Assembly: GCA_030544215.1 (NCBI GenBank)
Contig: JARZZO010000006.1
Location: forward strand, 50,320,501-50,384,500
Reading direction: 5' to 3'
Origin: Zantedeschia hybrid cultivar
Lineage: Eukaryota; Streptophyta; Magnoliopsida; Alismatales; Araceae
Length of the DNA stretch: 64,000 nucleotides
Shown here: positions 43,864 through 55,322 of the stretch, in pieces
How the letters are laid out: each line of letters begins with the position of its first letter
How positions within the stretch are numbered: position 1 is the first letter of the stretch
Made by a program: the position numbers and the translations under genes
The notes under the pieces: generated by a model
What the model was told of the DNA's origin: nothing
Databases searched by the model: none
What the model saw: only the letters and a program-made list of their open reading frames with translations

Positions 43864-45415
43864 TGTTAGTTTAGGTGGCCTACAAGCCAATCTAACAATG
43901 TAAATCTCGTTCATTATTAATAAAATGGCATAATATTTATTATGTGTAAATCGCGTTAATTATCGTTTCATAATGAAGTCCGTGAATATGTGCTATGGTG
44001 ATCAGATTATGATGAGATCATACTAATGAGACTGATCACTTAAACACACATATTCTTAATCGTTCCTAGTCGGAGGATATCCGAGAAGGACATCAGATAT
44101 CCGGTTAGACTATTACAGATTGCTCCTGCTCATATGATGAGGATGACTGGTCTCATAAGTCATTTGTGTGGAGACACTAAGGCGAATCTGTAGGTGCTCA
44201 TTGGAGAATGAGTTCACTGAACTGATCCGACTGAATCGTTGGATGGTATTGTACCTCACTGTCAACCAGCTTGATTCTATTGTCGCAGTTGCGTGGATGG
44301 TCCTCGGACCTGAGACACCAAGGACACCTTGGCGGTGGACTTCTGTACTTTAACCTTGGTCTACGAATCTCTAGCAACGGGATTCTAATACGCCAAGGAT
44401 TGGGTGCAGCGGAATACCGTCGAAGGGAATTGTGTGTCAATAAGGAATCATTCGCTCTTGGTACTTAGAGAGAGAATGCTCTAGGAAGGATGCGCGGAAG
44501 TCCCTGGCCAGGGCGGACGATAATATCGGAAAAGGAGTTTTCCGATATTCATCAGCGGCATCCAATCCAAGTGAGTCGACCGGCTAGGGTTTGACAGCTC
44601 GCCATGCCCTGAGTTGACTCGAGAGCATTGTACGAATGAAGGATTATATCCACGCGGTAACTGTCGACGGAAAGGTTCCAAGAGTGGGTTACTTAACCCC
44701 AAATACCTTCCGGGTTCACGCGGTGTTGCTTGGCACCCAACGTGATCGGAGGCCGGTCGAATTCGATGTGCGACATCAATTCGATTGATTAATTGATTAA
44801 TAAAGGATTATTAATTAATTAATAAAGCCAGTGAGGAGTCACTGGGCTTACTGGGCCATTAACTGGACTGGTACTTGGGCCTAGAGGGTCACACGCAAAT
44901 GATTATCAAGGCGATGGATAAATAAGTGGGTTTTATACAAACCGGGGGTTTTTATGAAAAAACCGCGCGGTTAGTATAAAACATAGCGAACGGGCTGAGC
45001 AGGCCAAGCTGCTGCTAACCCTAGCCGCCCCTCCTCAGTTTCTGTCTTCCTCTGGCGTCCAGGCAGATCCAGATCTGCCCCGCCGCTTCTCCGAATCCCG
45101 TTCGACGGGAAATCGTCCGCGCACTGCGGCGATCATTGCGGCGACCAGCGGAGGCTTCGCGGGCTGCGAAGAACGACGAACTCGAGGATATCCGTCGCGG
45201 GGAGGATCGCGTGGACTTCGCTAGAGGCCGGGCGCTTGCGCGGCTTGCGGTGTCACACCGACGTAACCGAACGGCTGCGGATTCGAATCCGCACACGGTG
45301 AGAACTTCGATAATCCGATTATCGTATTTTAGTTCTTCGAAACGGGAAACGGATCGCTGTAAAATTTTTATTTTCCGCTGCGTGAGCGATCCGGAGAAAC
45401 CGAGAAAACCTAACA
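43864..45415 (+). mobile_element. Solo LTR-1 nested in the C3 leader
   Basis: 1,552 bp from TGTTAGTTTAGGTGG to AAAACCTAACA, opposite to the host element. Flanked by CGGCC on both sides (43,859-43,863 and 45,416-45,420), a perfect 5-bp target duplication. The C3 leader resumes directly after it (compare 22,340-22,440 of C1). No primer site follows, so it is solo. A TATA box (TATAAAAC) is at 44,975-44,982. Confidence 0.95.
44975..44982 (+). promoter_or_regulatory. TATA box of the LTR-1 family
   Basis: TATAAAAC in a conserved position of the LTR-1 copies. Promoter role is inferred from position. Confidence 0.45.
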
Positions 45416-45653
45416 CGGCCACCATCCCAACGCTTGGTAATCGCGTATGAAGCCACCGAAAACACCCCGTTCATCGTCCCACGAAGAACTCCGAAAACCC
45501 CAACTAAAATTCGAAAAATCACAAAAAAATAATCAAATTATTTGTGTTCATCTTATGAACACTATTCCGTCATTTTAATCGGATTAAACGCATGGAATAA
45601 CTCAAGAAAAATCAATTTCGAAAACCGAAACGGGACGAGAAACAGTGGAACCT
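45416..45653 (-). other. C3 leader next to the primer site
   Basis: It matches the C1 leader at 22,340-22,607 (for example CATCCCAACGCTTGG against CATCCCAACACTTGG). Non-coding. Confidence 0.8.
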
Positions 45654-45666
45654 GACTCTGATACCA
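45654..45666 (-). promoter_or_regulatory. Primer-binding site of C3 (initiator tRNA-Met)
   Basis: Sense TGGTATCAGAGTC; one mismatch to the C1 and C4 sites at the penultimate base. One base from the LTR. Confidence 0.9.
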
Positions 45667-45667
45667 C

Positions 45668-47220
45668 TGTTGGGTTTTCCCGGTTTCTACGGATCGCTCA
45701 CGCAACGGAAAACAAAAATATTAACAGCGATCCGTTCCCGTTTCGAAATCTAAAATACAAGATAATCGGATTATCTTTTCTCACCGTGTGCGGATTCGAA
45801 TCCGCAGCCGTTCGGTTCCGTCGGTGCGACACCGCAAGCCGCGCAAGCGCCCGGCCTCTAGCGAAGTCCCCGCGATCCTCCCCGCGACGGATATCCTCGA
45901 GTTCCTCGTTCTTCGCAGCCCACGAAGCCTCCGCCAGTCGCCGCAATGATCGCCGCAACACGCGGACGATTTCTCGTCGAACGGGATTCGGTGAAGCGGC
46001 GGAGCAGATCTGGATCTGCTTGGACGCCAGAGGAAGACAGAAACTGAGGAGGGGCGGCTAGGGTTAGCAGCAGCTTGGCCTGCTCAGCCCGTTCGCTATG
46101 TTTTATACTAACCGCGCGGTTTTTCATAAAAACCCCCCGGTTTATATAAAACCCACTTATTTATCCATCGCCTTGAGAATCATGTGCGTGTGACCCTCTA
46201 GGCCCAAGTACCAGTCCAGTTAATGGCCCAATAAGCCCAGTGACTCCTCACCGACTTTATTAATTTATTAATAACCCTTTATTAATCAATTAATCAATCG
46301 AATTGATGTCGCACATCGAATTCGACCGGGCCTCCGATCATGTTGGGTGCCAAGCAACACCGCGTGAACCCGGAAGGTATTTGGGGTTAAGTAACCCACT
46401 CTTGGAACCTTTCTGCCGACAGTTACCGCGTGGATATAATCCTTCATTCGTACAATGCTCTCGAGTCAACTCAGGGTATGGCGAGCTGTCAAACCCTAAC
46501 CAGTCGACTCACTTGGATTGGATGCCACTGATGAATATCGGAAAACTCCTTTCCCGATATTATCGTCTGCCCTGGCCAGGGACTTTCGCGCATCCTTCCT
46601 AGAGCATTCTCTCTCTAAGTACCGAGAGCGAATGATTCCTTATTGACACACAATTCCCTTCGACGGTATTCCGCTGTACCAAATCCTTGGCGTATTAGAA
46701 TCCCATGGCTAGAGATTCGTAAACCAAGGTCAAAGCATAGAAGTCCACCGCCAAGGTGTCTTTGGTGTCTCAGGTCCGAGGACCATCCACGCAACTGCGA
46801 CAATAGAATCAAGCTGGTTGACAGTGAGGTACAATACCATCCAGCGATTCAGTCGGATCAGTTCAGTGAACTCATTCTCCAATGAGCACCTACAGATTCG
46901 CCTTAGTGTCTCCACACAAGTGACTTATGAGATCAATCACCCTCATCATATGAGCATGAGTAATTTGTACTAGTCTAACCGGTTATCCGATATCCTCCTC
47001 GGATATCCTCCGACTAGGAACAATTAAGAATATGTGTGTTTAAGTGATCAGTCTGATTAGTATGATCTCATCATAATCTGATCATCATAGCACATATTCA
47101 CGGACTTCGTTATGAAACGATAATTAACGCGATTTACACATAATGAATATTATGCCATTTTATTAATAAATGAACGAGATTTACATAGTCAGATTGGCTT
47201 GTAGGCCACCTAAACTAACA
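45668..47220 (-). mobile_element. 5' LTR of C3 (LTR-1 type)
   Basis: 1,553 bp, plus reading TGTTGGGTTTTC to AAACTAACA, so sense TGTTAGTTTAGG at 47,220. Very similar to the solo copy at 43,864-45,415 in inverted orientation. Confidence 0.93.
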
Positions 47221-47479
47221 ACCACTAGTTTCGATTCAAGGAACCCCTCGATTTTGGATGAGAGTCATCTTTAGTCGACGAGGATTGGTCACAACCTCCA
47301 TGTTTCGGATGAGAGTCATCTTCAGTCCACACGCTTCGGACGTATACTCTCGGCTAAGGGCGATTGCTCACCTTCCCAAGTATTCTTCCGAAGATTGACA
47401 TCTTCAGGTCCTTTTCTGCAAGGATTTGAATGTACTCTCGACATCTTACCTTACTGAAGCATATTGAAAGTAGGGGCCA
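47221..47479 (+). other. 3' internal end of a gypsy element with polypurine tract
   Basis: Non-coding sequence ending in AAAGTAGGGGCCA (47,467-47,479), a polypurine tract, immediately before the LTR start TGTGATGGGG. A GAGAGTCATCTT motif appears twice (about 47,260 and 47,308). Probably the 3' end of the Tat-type element seen at 24.2 and 28.9 kb, same strand. Confidence 0.5.
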
Positions 47480-47787
47480 TGTGATGGGGAAAAACTCAAT
47501 TGGGCCCAGAAGTTGGCCCTAGTTCCAATTCAAGAATGGGCCGAGCGCCATTCGTCTATTCTCAGAGGCCCAGTATCGTACTGGGCCGAGATGAATCCGG
47601 TCTAATCACCAGACTAAGCAACATTCAACCCAGGTGCATACTGGGCCAACATGGGTCTGGCCCAACTTAGTCAACTACTTATGGGCCTCCGACTTACTGG
47701 CACTTGGGATATTCTCGGGATTTCATCTCAAACTCCCAGGAATAGTCCTACATCGACTGTTACTAGAAAGGAACCCTCATCCCCCGC

Positions 47788-47794
47788 TATAAAA
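47788..47794 (+). promoter_or_regulatory. TATA box of the gypsy LTR
   Basis: CGCTATAAAAGG, about 310 bases into the LTR. Confidence 0.65.
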
Positions 47795-48018
47795 GGAACG
47801 TTATTCGCTGTAGTAAAGGTACACAAATTATTAAGCCTTCATCTATCCCTCTACCAAAGTTTTTATTAAGTCCCTTGCTAATTTAACCATCGGAGGGGGT
47901 TCCCATGAGCCTAGACCTGGACCCTTCCTGATCGGTTCCTTCTTCCTTTAAGAGTCTCAGCACTCATCCCTGACTCGTTCTCAGCTCGGATCCCCTCGGC
48001 TCTTGGTCATCAACTAGT

Positions 48019-48046
48019 TATCGGATTTCGCATCCGAAATCCGATA
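48019..48046. other. Perfect 12-bp hairpin near the LTR end
   Basis: TATCGGATTTCG and CGAAATCCGATA around the loop CATC. It lies 19 bases before the LTR end, in U5. It might act in transcript 3' processing or be an integration/packaging structure; function unknown. Confidence 0.8.
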
Positions 48047-48065
48047 GTGTATTGCTTCGACAACA

Positions 48066-48628
48066 TCACACTTTATGTGGGACAACTAACTTATTGCATT
48101 GTATACAGTGTAACATGTATTATTCATATTCTAACTCCCATGTATTATTATAAAGATTCGTGATATCATTCAAAAAAGTTGCTTTTATATCTTTTTATTC
48201 AAGATGGCGTCAACTCCGACGAAAGTAGGGGATATGCGAGAAGTCAAATCTTTGTGATTGCATTCTATAAGAGTTGACGGCGTTTTGACTAGAATAGGAT
48301 TAACTTCAACCATTATGAAAATGTTGAAAGTACTTATAACAATGAGAAATGTTTTTTGCAATGTCCTCTTGCACAATGGACTTTGGATCGATGGATCAGA
48401 TGGTAATTGTTTCTATATAATAATAAGCATGTTGGAGTCGAGAGTATACAATAAATAATAATCTTGATAAGAGTACACAAATAAAAATCCCTATTAAAAA
48501 GAGTCATTTAACTATTTAAGGCGCCTTGAAAACAATTGAACACAAAAATCAGAAAACCCGGGGTAAATCACAGTCTATGGAGCGAGTGCTGAGGTAGGGA
48601 GTCTTTCTTCCCGAACAAGTTAGAGCAA
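48066..48628. other. No gene seen
   Basis: Right flank of the gypsy LTR; AT-rich, with no repeat or motif I can name. Confidence 0.5.
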
Positions 48629-48714
48629 ATGGTGGAAAGCACGCCGAAGGAGAAGGGGAGCAGGAGCGTGCCGCAGGAGCGGTTGGAGTTTCCTTCTGTC
48701 CTCACGATCGGAGG
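48629..48714 (+). CDS. Doubtful first exon of an unknown gene
   Basis: ATG in good plant context (GCAAATGGT), 28 codons starting MVESTPKEKGSRSVPQERLE, then GAGG followed by GTAGGG, a fair splice donor. An acceptor (TTTTTTCTTCCTCACCCAG) is at about 49,247-49,266, but joining gives a stop after 12 more codons. This could be a gene fragment or chance. I do not recognise the protein. Confidence 0.2.
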
Positions 48715-50907
48715 GTAGGGTCCCGCCGAGTCCGGTCCTTATTCTCCGTCCAGAGGACGACGTGTGCGAGCCCGCGCGTTCCTCGTTCGGGTAGCCTCTC
48801 CGTACATCACACATACACACGCTCTCTCGTAGATGTCCTCTGCGGTGCAAACGGATACGGAATCACGTCTGTGGGAGACTTGATGGAGACGCGGGATGAG
48901 ATTTTTAGTCGATGTCTGTCTGGCACGGACATGGTTTCAAGGTGCCCTTCGCTTCCTGGGGAACCGCGTGGGTTTAATTAAGCAAGCCGGGGTGGTAGGT
49001 TTGAACATCTTGGGAGGGTTTTGGTGGTGGTGGTGGGGGGAGGCGGTGCTGTCTGTGTCTTCGGGAGTCTTGCTGCTTACTTGATTTTCACGTCTTCTGA
49101 TTTCCTCTGGAAATCCCTGATGAGAAAACTTGTGGGAACATGAGTTTCTGCTCCATCGTCTTATTTGATCTCTTAGGACTATTTTGTCGGCATAGTTAGA
49201 TGGATTCATCTTTAATGTTTGTGTCATCCTCCTCCACCTTTTCCCCTGTTTTTTTCTTCCTCACCCAGGGATTTCTACCACGTGCTGTTTCTCAACATTG
49301 TCTGACAATTTGCATCATCATCCTTTGAAAGCTTGTGGTTCCTCAAAAGTCTTTCGTAATAGTTTGGTTCAACATGTTATTGATGCTGGCGTATCTATGG
49401 CTGGTTCAGTTCATTATCAATGCCTGGAGTGAAGCTTTTTGAGTGTAAAGGCTTGACAATTATTGGCAGGTATACATGCTATATGGTTTTGACTTTGAAT
49501 AGTGTAATGTAGAGTCAGATTACCATTGATGGGTGACCCTTTTGTTCCCTACTTCGAATCTTTGTCATCTGGGCCACATTTTGCTGAAAAAATAGAGAAA
49601 TGAGAGCTGATATTAATAACAAAGCCAAAACTTGGTAGATAGAAGTTCAAAATAACTTTTTATCTCATGGCCATCAACTGCCAATATGCCATAACCAAGG
49701 AAATTTGAAGGCTGGCAATCTTTTATGGGGTTGACTGTTGACCAAAACAAGAAGGAAAAAAGGCATATGAGGGCAAGTTGAAGGGGCTAGAAAAGGAGAT
49801 CCTAAGATAGAGTCATGACAAAATCTGGAGGGGTAGGATATAAGGTCTTATATAGAGGCATGTCATGTCACTGATTGTGTTCAAAATAAGAGAACAACAT
49901 TTAGGTCTAACTGTTCAAAAATAGAGATTATGCTACTCTATTTAAGAGAGTGCTACATATCCAGATTGAAGATTCTATAGCTATGAGATGAGTTGGCATA
50001 AATAAGTCATCCTAAGGAGAGCTATTCCCATTCTCACTTTTATGTTGGTTTGGGGATAGGGATACAGGACGAGATCACAAAATGAGATGGTCTTTTGATG
50101 GCAAGCTTGAGAATAAGTTAAACATGAGAATTTAACGCTGATTTGAAGGAATAAAGTATGGATTAAGATGAACCATCATTTTTACCTCTGGGTAAGAGGG
50201 AACCTCATCTTATAAAAATAAAAAATAAAAAAACAGGGATGCAGTTCAAAAAATTCACAAATAAGAATAAAGATGACATCCTTATTCTGTTTTTGATGGG
50301 CATACCAAATGGGGGAGGGGGGATTGGTATCCTTATTCTATAGTTGTGCTGATATGAAACAAGAGACCTACATAGAGGTCGTGAGAGTGGGCTTAATGGA
50401 ACTTGTAATCTCAGCAAGTCTAGCTTTTTATAAACAATGATTCGAGGTCTAGGATCTATGTATTGAATCCGAAGGTTAAAGTTTTAGCTCTTATAATAAT
50501 TTAAAGGTCCAATGATTTTGTTTTTCATAGGCTGCCATATGCACACATATATGCATTTGCATAAATGTACATGTACATGTACGTACATAAGCACATAGCT
50601 TAAGATGTATCTAGTCAAATTCCTTTCAGTTTGTCTTTTAATTTCTCTTTCATGCATTTAGCAGATGTAGCAAACACACTCCCTATTACTTTATGTTTGT
50701 TCAATTTTACGTCATTCTATTATCATGATTATATATATCTTTGTATTTACTTGTCTAGACACATGATCGAGTTTTTAAAGGACATAGCTATGAAGAGCTA
50801 TGTTTATGCTTGTTTTAGAGAAAGGGGGCGCCATGAGGGGAGACCTCGAGTGCTGATAGTTATGCCATTATGGGCGCTAAACAAAACCCCCTTGGGTGGG
50901 GTTTGAG

Positions 50908-50909
<2 letters not shown>
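48715..50909. other. No gene seen
   Basis: Intergenic or intron-like DNA: TGG run near 49,020, T-rich 49,240-49,260, and TGTACATG alternating repeats near 50,570-50,590. No domain in any frame. Confidence 0.5.

Positions 50910-50946
<37 letters not shown>
50910..50946. repeat. 37-bp poly-C tract
   Basis: An uninterrupted run of 37 C, flanked by GGGTGGGGTTTGAGAA on the left and AAATC on the right. It could form i-motif/G-quadruplex structures or be a sequencing or assembly artefact. Confidence 0.95.
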
Positions 50947-50948
<2 letters not shown>

Positions 50949-52862
50949 ATCATGGTGGTGCTAGCAATGTGGCGGCTGGGGCCATGCGTGGCATTGCTAC
51001 CCTTTTAGTTAGAGAAAGTCTTATGCGGAGGTGGTAGCTAGCAAAGCCAAACAAGGTCAATACTAGAAAGAATGTCTTTGGGTGCTATCGACAAGGTGCA
51101 AAGGTAGTGTTAAGGTCTTCTTCCTAGAGTCAGAGGCCTTCAACAGTAAACAATAAAAGATTAATGCTGAGGAGATGTGTTAAATCGTTGGTGGTTGATG
51201 GGGTGGGTTCTCCCATTGCCATCTTTAGACTCCTCATAGAGAGGTGGCATGGGGAGAAGTGGGAGGTACATAAAATTTTGGAGAAGCTCTATTTGGTGGT
51301 TTGCCAATCGGCTAGGGTTGCAGAAGGAGTGCTTGTGTCTGGAGTCTATGTGAGAAGGGGTTTGGTGATGAAGACTACATCATAGGAGGTCCTCACAACA
51401 ATGTACCCATGCCTTCGGTGCTCGTCTGTAGGAATCAAGTTATCGGGTATGTCGTTAATCTTGATGGAGGAAGGAGGTCATTTAGATGCTGGTGTTTGGT
51501 TTTGTGGATGTGATCTCAGTGTCCTCCTAAGCTTCAAAGGTAGGGCCTCTACTGACGGTGTCTATCAAGGCTTGAGTCTCCTCCTGGGGGACATTCTAGC
51601 TGTGGTTGAGGTGTCTATTGGTGGGACTCGAATGGTGACCTGAGTTCATGCCAGTGAATAGGATGAAGGTTGCGGCAGGGAAGGAGATAGGCTAGGGTTT
51701 CTATAAGGGAGAGGGCTAGAGGAAGATGAAGACTTGGCTGCACGTATGCAATACATGAGAGGACCTAGGAGTTCAAATTTGGTTTTTGCACTGCCTGCCA
51801 AGTCACGTTCTTTCATATAACTACTTCGATCTGGGGTTCTCTTTTCCTGAATGGTTTAGGTGGAGGCAGGTTGGCCGAAGGATTCAGGCTGACTTGATGA
51901 CTTACTTAATAGCCCTAAGCCTACAAAGGGGCTGTCAGAGCCTGAAATCCCCAAGTGACAATCAGCTCGAGCCCTGAGCTTTTCTCTCTGGTGTACAGGG
52001 CCCTCTCCATCTAGCTTCTAGGTCCTCTGCCAGAGTCCTCAAGGAGTCTGCCTCACATTGCATCTTGCTCTACTAGCTTGCACGACCCCTGATGCTCACT
52101 AGCGATGCTTCATGCACCCGTAGTGTGTTCAGAGAGGAGCTTAGACTAGAGAGACTTAGACCAACGACAAAGGAATATAGGGGCACGCAGATCTTGTCCC
52201 CACTGCTCTTGCGGCAAAGTGATCTCAACCTCATAAGAGAAGGGTAGCGCTTAGGATAGCCATCCTATGGAGGTCAAAGGCTATTGACGGCCCCACTTCT
52301 CTAGCATCCCCTTAAAAGCTTGTGGATGACTCTGGCTCTCTCCTGTGTTTGTCTGGGTGAGGGTAGTTAGAGCACCTCCAAAGGGGGATACATCTTGTGG
52401 AGGGAACCTCCCTATAGTGTGCCAACCATTGGCTTTGGAGGACCTGCTATTCCTAGTCTCACAATCGTTGAAAGAAGTTAAGATAGCGAAATTGGCTTTG
52501 AAATCTTGCAAACAGAGTGACAAATCTGCAAATGGTGTGCGCTAATGTCATAATACCTTGGAATGGGTGTAAGAAACATCCTAGAACAACCTCCATATGA
52601 AACTTAATGGTACGAATGTCTGGGCGGCTGAGCCCAAGTCATTTTGTGTCCGAATCTGAAAAAGTAAGTTCATTACTTTATATCTCTCAAATGGGGTGAT
52701 ACTTAAAGCAAAGTATTACATGGTTGTGATCATACAATCAAAGAAACCCCTAGATCAATATATTTGTTGAAACATTTTTTTTCCAAAAAATGTATAAAGC
52801 AAAAAAAAAAGAGAAAAGGGGGGTTCAAAAAAATAAAATAAAATAGAAGAAAACAGGGTGAG
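50947..52862. other. No gene seen
   Basis: Moderately GC-balanced DNA with short frames (for example 51,164-51,385) lacking any motif I recognise. Possibly an old transposon remnant. Confidence 0.4.
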
Positions 52863-52941
52863 GGAGGTACCAGTCCCCCCCCCCCCCCCCCCCACCCCCC
52901 CACACACACACACACAACCGGTGGGGGGGGGGGGCACCTCC
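52863..52941. repeat. C-tract, CA repeat and G-tract fold-back
   Basis: GGAGGT, then 19 C, A, 7 C, a CA microsatellite, and a run of 12 G followed by ACCTCC. The outer arms GGAGGT/ACCTCC and the C and G tracts are complementary, so the whole can fold back on itself. Confidence 0.9.
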
Positions 52942-52999
52942 GCCAGTGGGGGGTGCCACCGGACCCCTTCCTTGCTTCTTTTCTCACCCCCCAAGCCTC

Positions 53000-53007
53000 T
53001 ATATAAA
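53000..53007 (+). promoter_or_regulatory. TATA-like box upstream of minisatellite
   Basis: CCTCTATATAAAGCCCCC, followed by an A/G-rich stretch typical of a transcript start. No gene follows, only the minisatellite. It may be part of an unrecognised LTR. Confidence 0.4.
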
Positions 53008-53183
53008 GCCCCCATGGGCTGTTGCTGCAGGACACACAGAAATAGAGCAAGAAGAAGAGGAAAAAAAAGGAGGAGGCTCTGGAGAAGTTGTGTGAAGAAC
53101 AAGAAGCTTGTGAATTTTTTTTTCTGTGCATGAGAAAGAAGAGGACATAAAACCTACTTATTACTTTATCTTGTAATTAATGT

Positions 53184-54310
53184 ATGCGTGGTTCATTCAT
53201 ATTGGTTGAATGGCCAAAGTTTCTTATTAATTAAATATGTGGTTCATTTATTGGTTGAATGGCCATAGTTTCATGTTAATTAACTTATGTGGTTTCATGT
53301 TGATTAATATTATGCATGGTTCATTCATATTGGTTGCATGGTCAAATTTTCATGTGATTTCATGTTAATTAATTATGTTTGGTTCATTCATATTGGTTGA
53401 ATGGCCGAAGTTGTTTGTTAGTTAAAAAAATGTGGTTCATTCATATTGATTGAATGGCCAAAGTTTCATATTAATCAACTCACAAGTTTCACGTTAATTA
53501 AATGTATGGTTCATTCATATTGGTTGCATGGCCATAATTTTGTGGTTCTTTCCTATTAGTGGATTGACCACTTTGTTCGTGGTTCACTCTTATTGGTAGA
53601 GTGACCAATAATTATGATGCTTGGTTTATTCCCATTGGAGTGACCATTAACTTTTGTGGTTCTGTCTTATTGGTGGGCCGGCCATGAAGTTGTGATTCAC
53701 TCTTACTGGTAGAATGACTAATAATCATGGTTGTTGATTCATTCTTATTGATAAAGCGACCATTAACTCATGTGGTTCTTTCCTACTGGTGGATTGACCA
53801 TTATATTTGTGTTTTACTCTTATTGGTAGAATGACCAATAATTATGATTCCTGATTCATTCCTATTGGTGGAGTGACCATTAACTTTTGTGGTTCTATCC
53901 TATTGGTGGACCGGCCATGAAGTTGTGGTTCACTCTTATTGGTAGGGTGACCAATAAGCATAGTTCTTGGTTCATTCCTATCGATGGGGTGGCCATTAAA
54001 ATGATGTGGTTCTTTCCTATTTGTGGATTGGCCATGAAGTGTGGTTTGCTCTTATTAGTAGAGTGGCCAATAAATCATTGTCTTGGTTCTTTCCTATTGG
54101 TGGATTGACTATGAAGTTGTGGTTCACTCTTATTGGTAGAGTGACCAATATTCAATTTTCATGGTTCGTTCATACTGGTGGAATGGCCATTAAGTTGCTT
54201 GGTTCTTTTCTAATGGTGGATTGACCATGAAGTTATAATTCACTCTTATTGGTAGAGTGACTAAATCTCAAATGATTCATTCCTATCAATGGAATGGTCA
54301 AAAGTGATGT
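53184..54310. repeat. Palindromic minisatellite, 36-42 bp units in a three-unit higher order
   Basis: About 25 diverged units built on GGTTCAYTC-TATTGGT-GARTGACCAT. From 53,543 they cycle through three types (GGTTCTTTCC, GGTTCACTC, GGTTCATTCC) with a higher-order period of about 115-118 bp; the first six units are more widely spaced. Two overlapping inverted repeats occur per unit: CACTCT/AGAGTG around TATTGGT, and TATTGGT/ACCAATA around AGAGTG. Confidence 0.9.
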
Positions 54311-54759
54311 ATCGTAACAAAATAGATTCAAATAAATTGATGCATGTTCAATTTGTTGATGCATGTTTACTGTCAATTCATTTATTTCATTCTTGTTATA
54401 TTAATGGGCCTTAATGGACGGTTAATTAAAGGTTGCCAGTTAATAACTGGCGTAATTAACAATGATCGAGGTAAGTGGGGAGATGTCAAGAACATGGAGT
54501 TCTTTAAATCAAAAAATCATTTTTCCTTTTAAAAAATGGAAGTCTTACAGTATGACATGACGCTTTTGACTAAGATGATGAGTGGGTGTCAAAATGAGAG
54601 AAGTCTAGGTAGAAGGGGGTTGAATGGGTGGATGAAAAGGGCTTGAGCAGGATAAAAGGAATAACTAGAAAGTGAGGGGGAGGGCGAGAGTGAAAGCAAG
54701 GGTGATGACTTGAGCACCTGCGTGAGGCATAATAGTTCCAATAATCTTCTCACTGGAGC
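54311..54759. other. No gene seen
   Basis: Non-coding; ends with GA-rich 54,660-54,710. Confidence 0.5.
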
Positions 54760-55017
54760 ATGGAAAGATGCCAATGGTTTTTGTCATGTTGCAAGAAAGG
54801 GTTTGGTAGTAGTTGGTTCTTAAAATGTGAATGGATCATCCAAGGCCCAAAGATGAGAAATCTCAATAGTGCAAATGAGCAATCTTGGCACCTAGATCCT
54901 AGAAGTAACCATCACTTCCATTGTTTAGAGAAAGGTCATCGGGCAGTGTCTTGTCGGAATGTTTTGGTATGTTGGAAATGCAAAATGACAGGACATCGTA
55001 GTTTTTCTTTGCAATGA
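54760..55017 (+). pseudogene. Degenerate double zinc knuckle (LINE ORF1-like)
   Basis: The last 35 codons read HHFHCLEKGHRAVSCRN and VCWKCKMTGHRSFSLQ, which is CxxCxxxxHxxxxC twice with some cysteines lost (first C is H, last C is L). This tandem knuckle spacing is typical of plant LINE ORF1 and related gag-like proteins that bind RNA. The upstream part has no motif. Confidence 0.45.
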
Positions 55018-55322
55018 AGTTGTTAATGGAAGTCAGATCGATCTCCAAAAAGATTTTTTTCAAGAGGAAGAAATTTCTCAACATTCCCAATTGGTAGAAG
55101 TTACTTGGTTTCCCACATTTAATTAGAATATCGTAGCCTTTGCAATGATCTCTGGTTGGTACCACTGAAGATAATTGCATCAACAGTGAAAAAGTCCTCA
55201 GCAGATTGAAGACAAGGTGGCTGTCAATGCAATAGTGGAAGTTTAATACTATTGACGGAAAAAGAGTCTTAGTACTCTTTCCCAATGTAGACTTAAAACT
55301 ACAAGCCCTTATAAATGTTTCT

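Larger units (their letters stand above)
38999..47220 (-). mobile_element. Ty1/copia element C3 with internal deletions and a nested solo LTR
   Basis: Minus strand. 5' LTR (45,668-47,220), primer site, leader split by a solo LTR, triloop and long hairpin arrays, then integrase and RT, and a 308-bp remnant of the 3' LTR. Gag and protease are missing between 41,322 and the leader. The RT end, RNase H and most of the 3' LTR are missing at 39,306. The flanks (GCCAT, ACCAC) share only CCA. Confidence 0.88.
47480..48065 (+). mobile_element. Gypsy (Tat-type) 3' LTR
   Basis: 586 bp, TGTGATGGGG to CGACAACA. TATA box TATAAAA at 47,788-47,794. The CCATCGGAGG-type segment at 47,890 is common in LTRs of this lineage. 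A perfect 12-bp hairpin lies just before the end (48,019-48,046). Confidence 0.7.

Noticed and set aside
48629..49440. Two-exon host gene
   Set aside because: Splicing at the best sites leads to a stop 12 codons into the second exon; alternatives lack good donor sites. Kept only as a doubtful exon.
52730..53131. Long frames through the C/G tracts (133, 115 and 91 codons)
   Set aside because: Homopolymer-driven, on both strands, with no domain.
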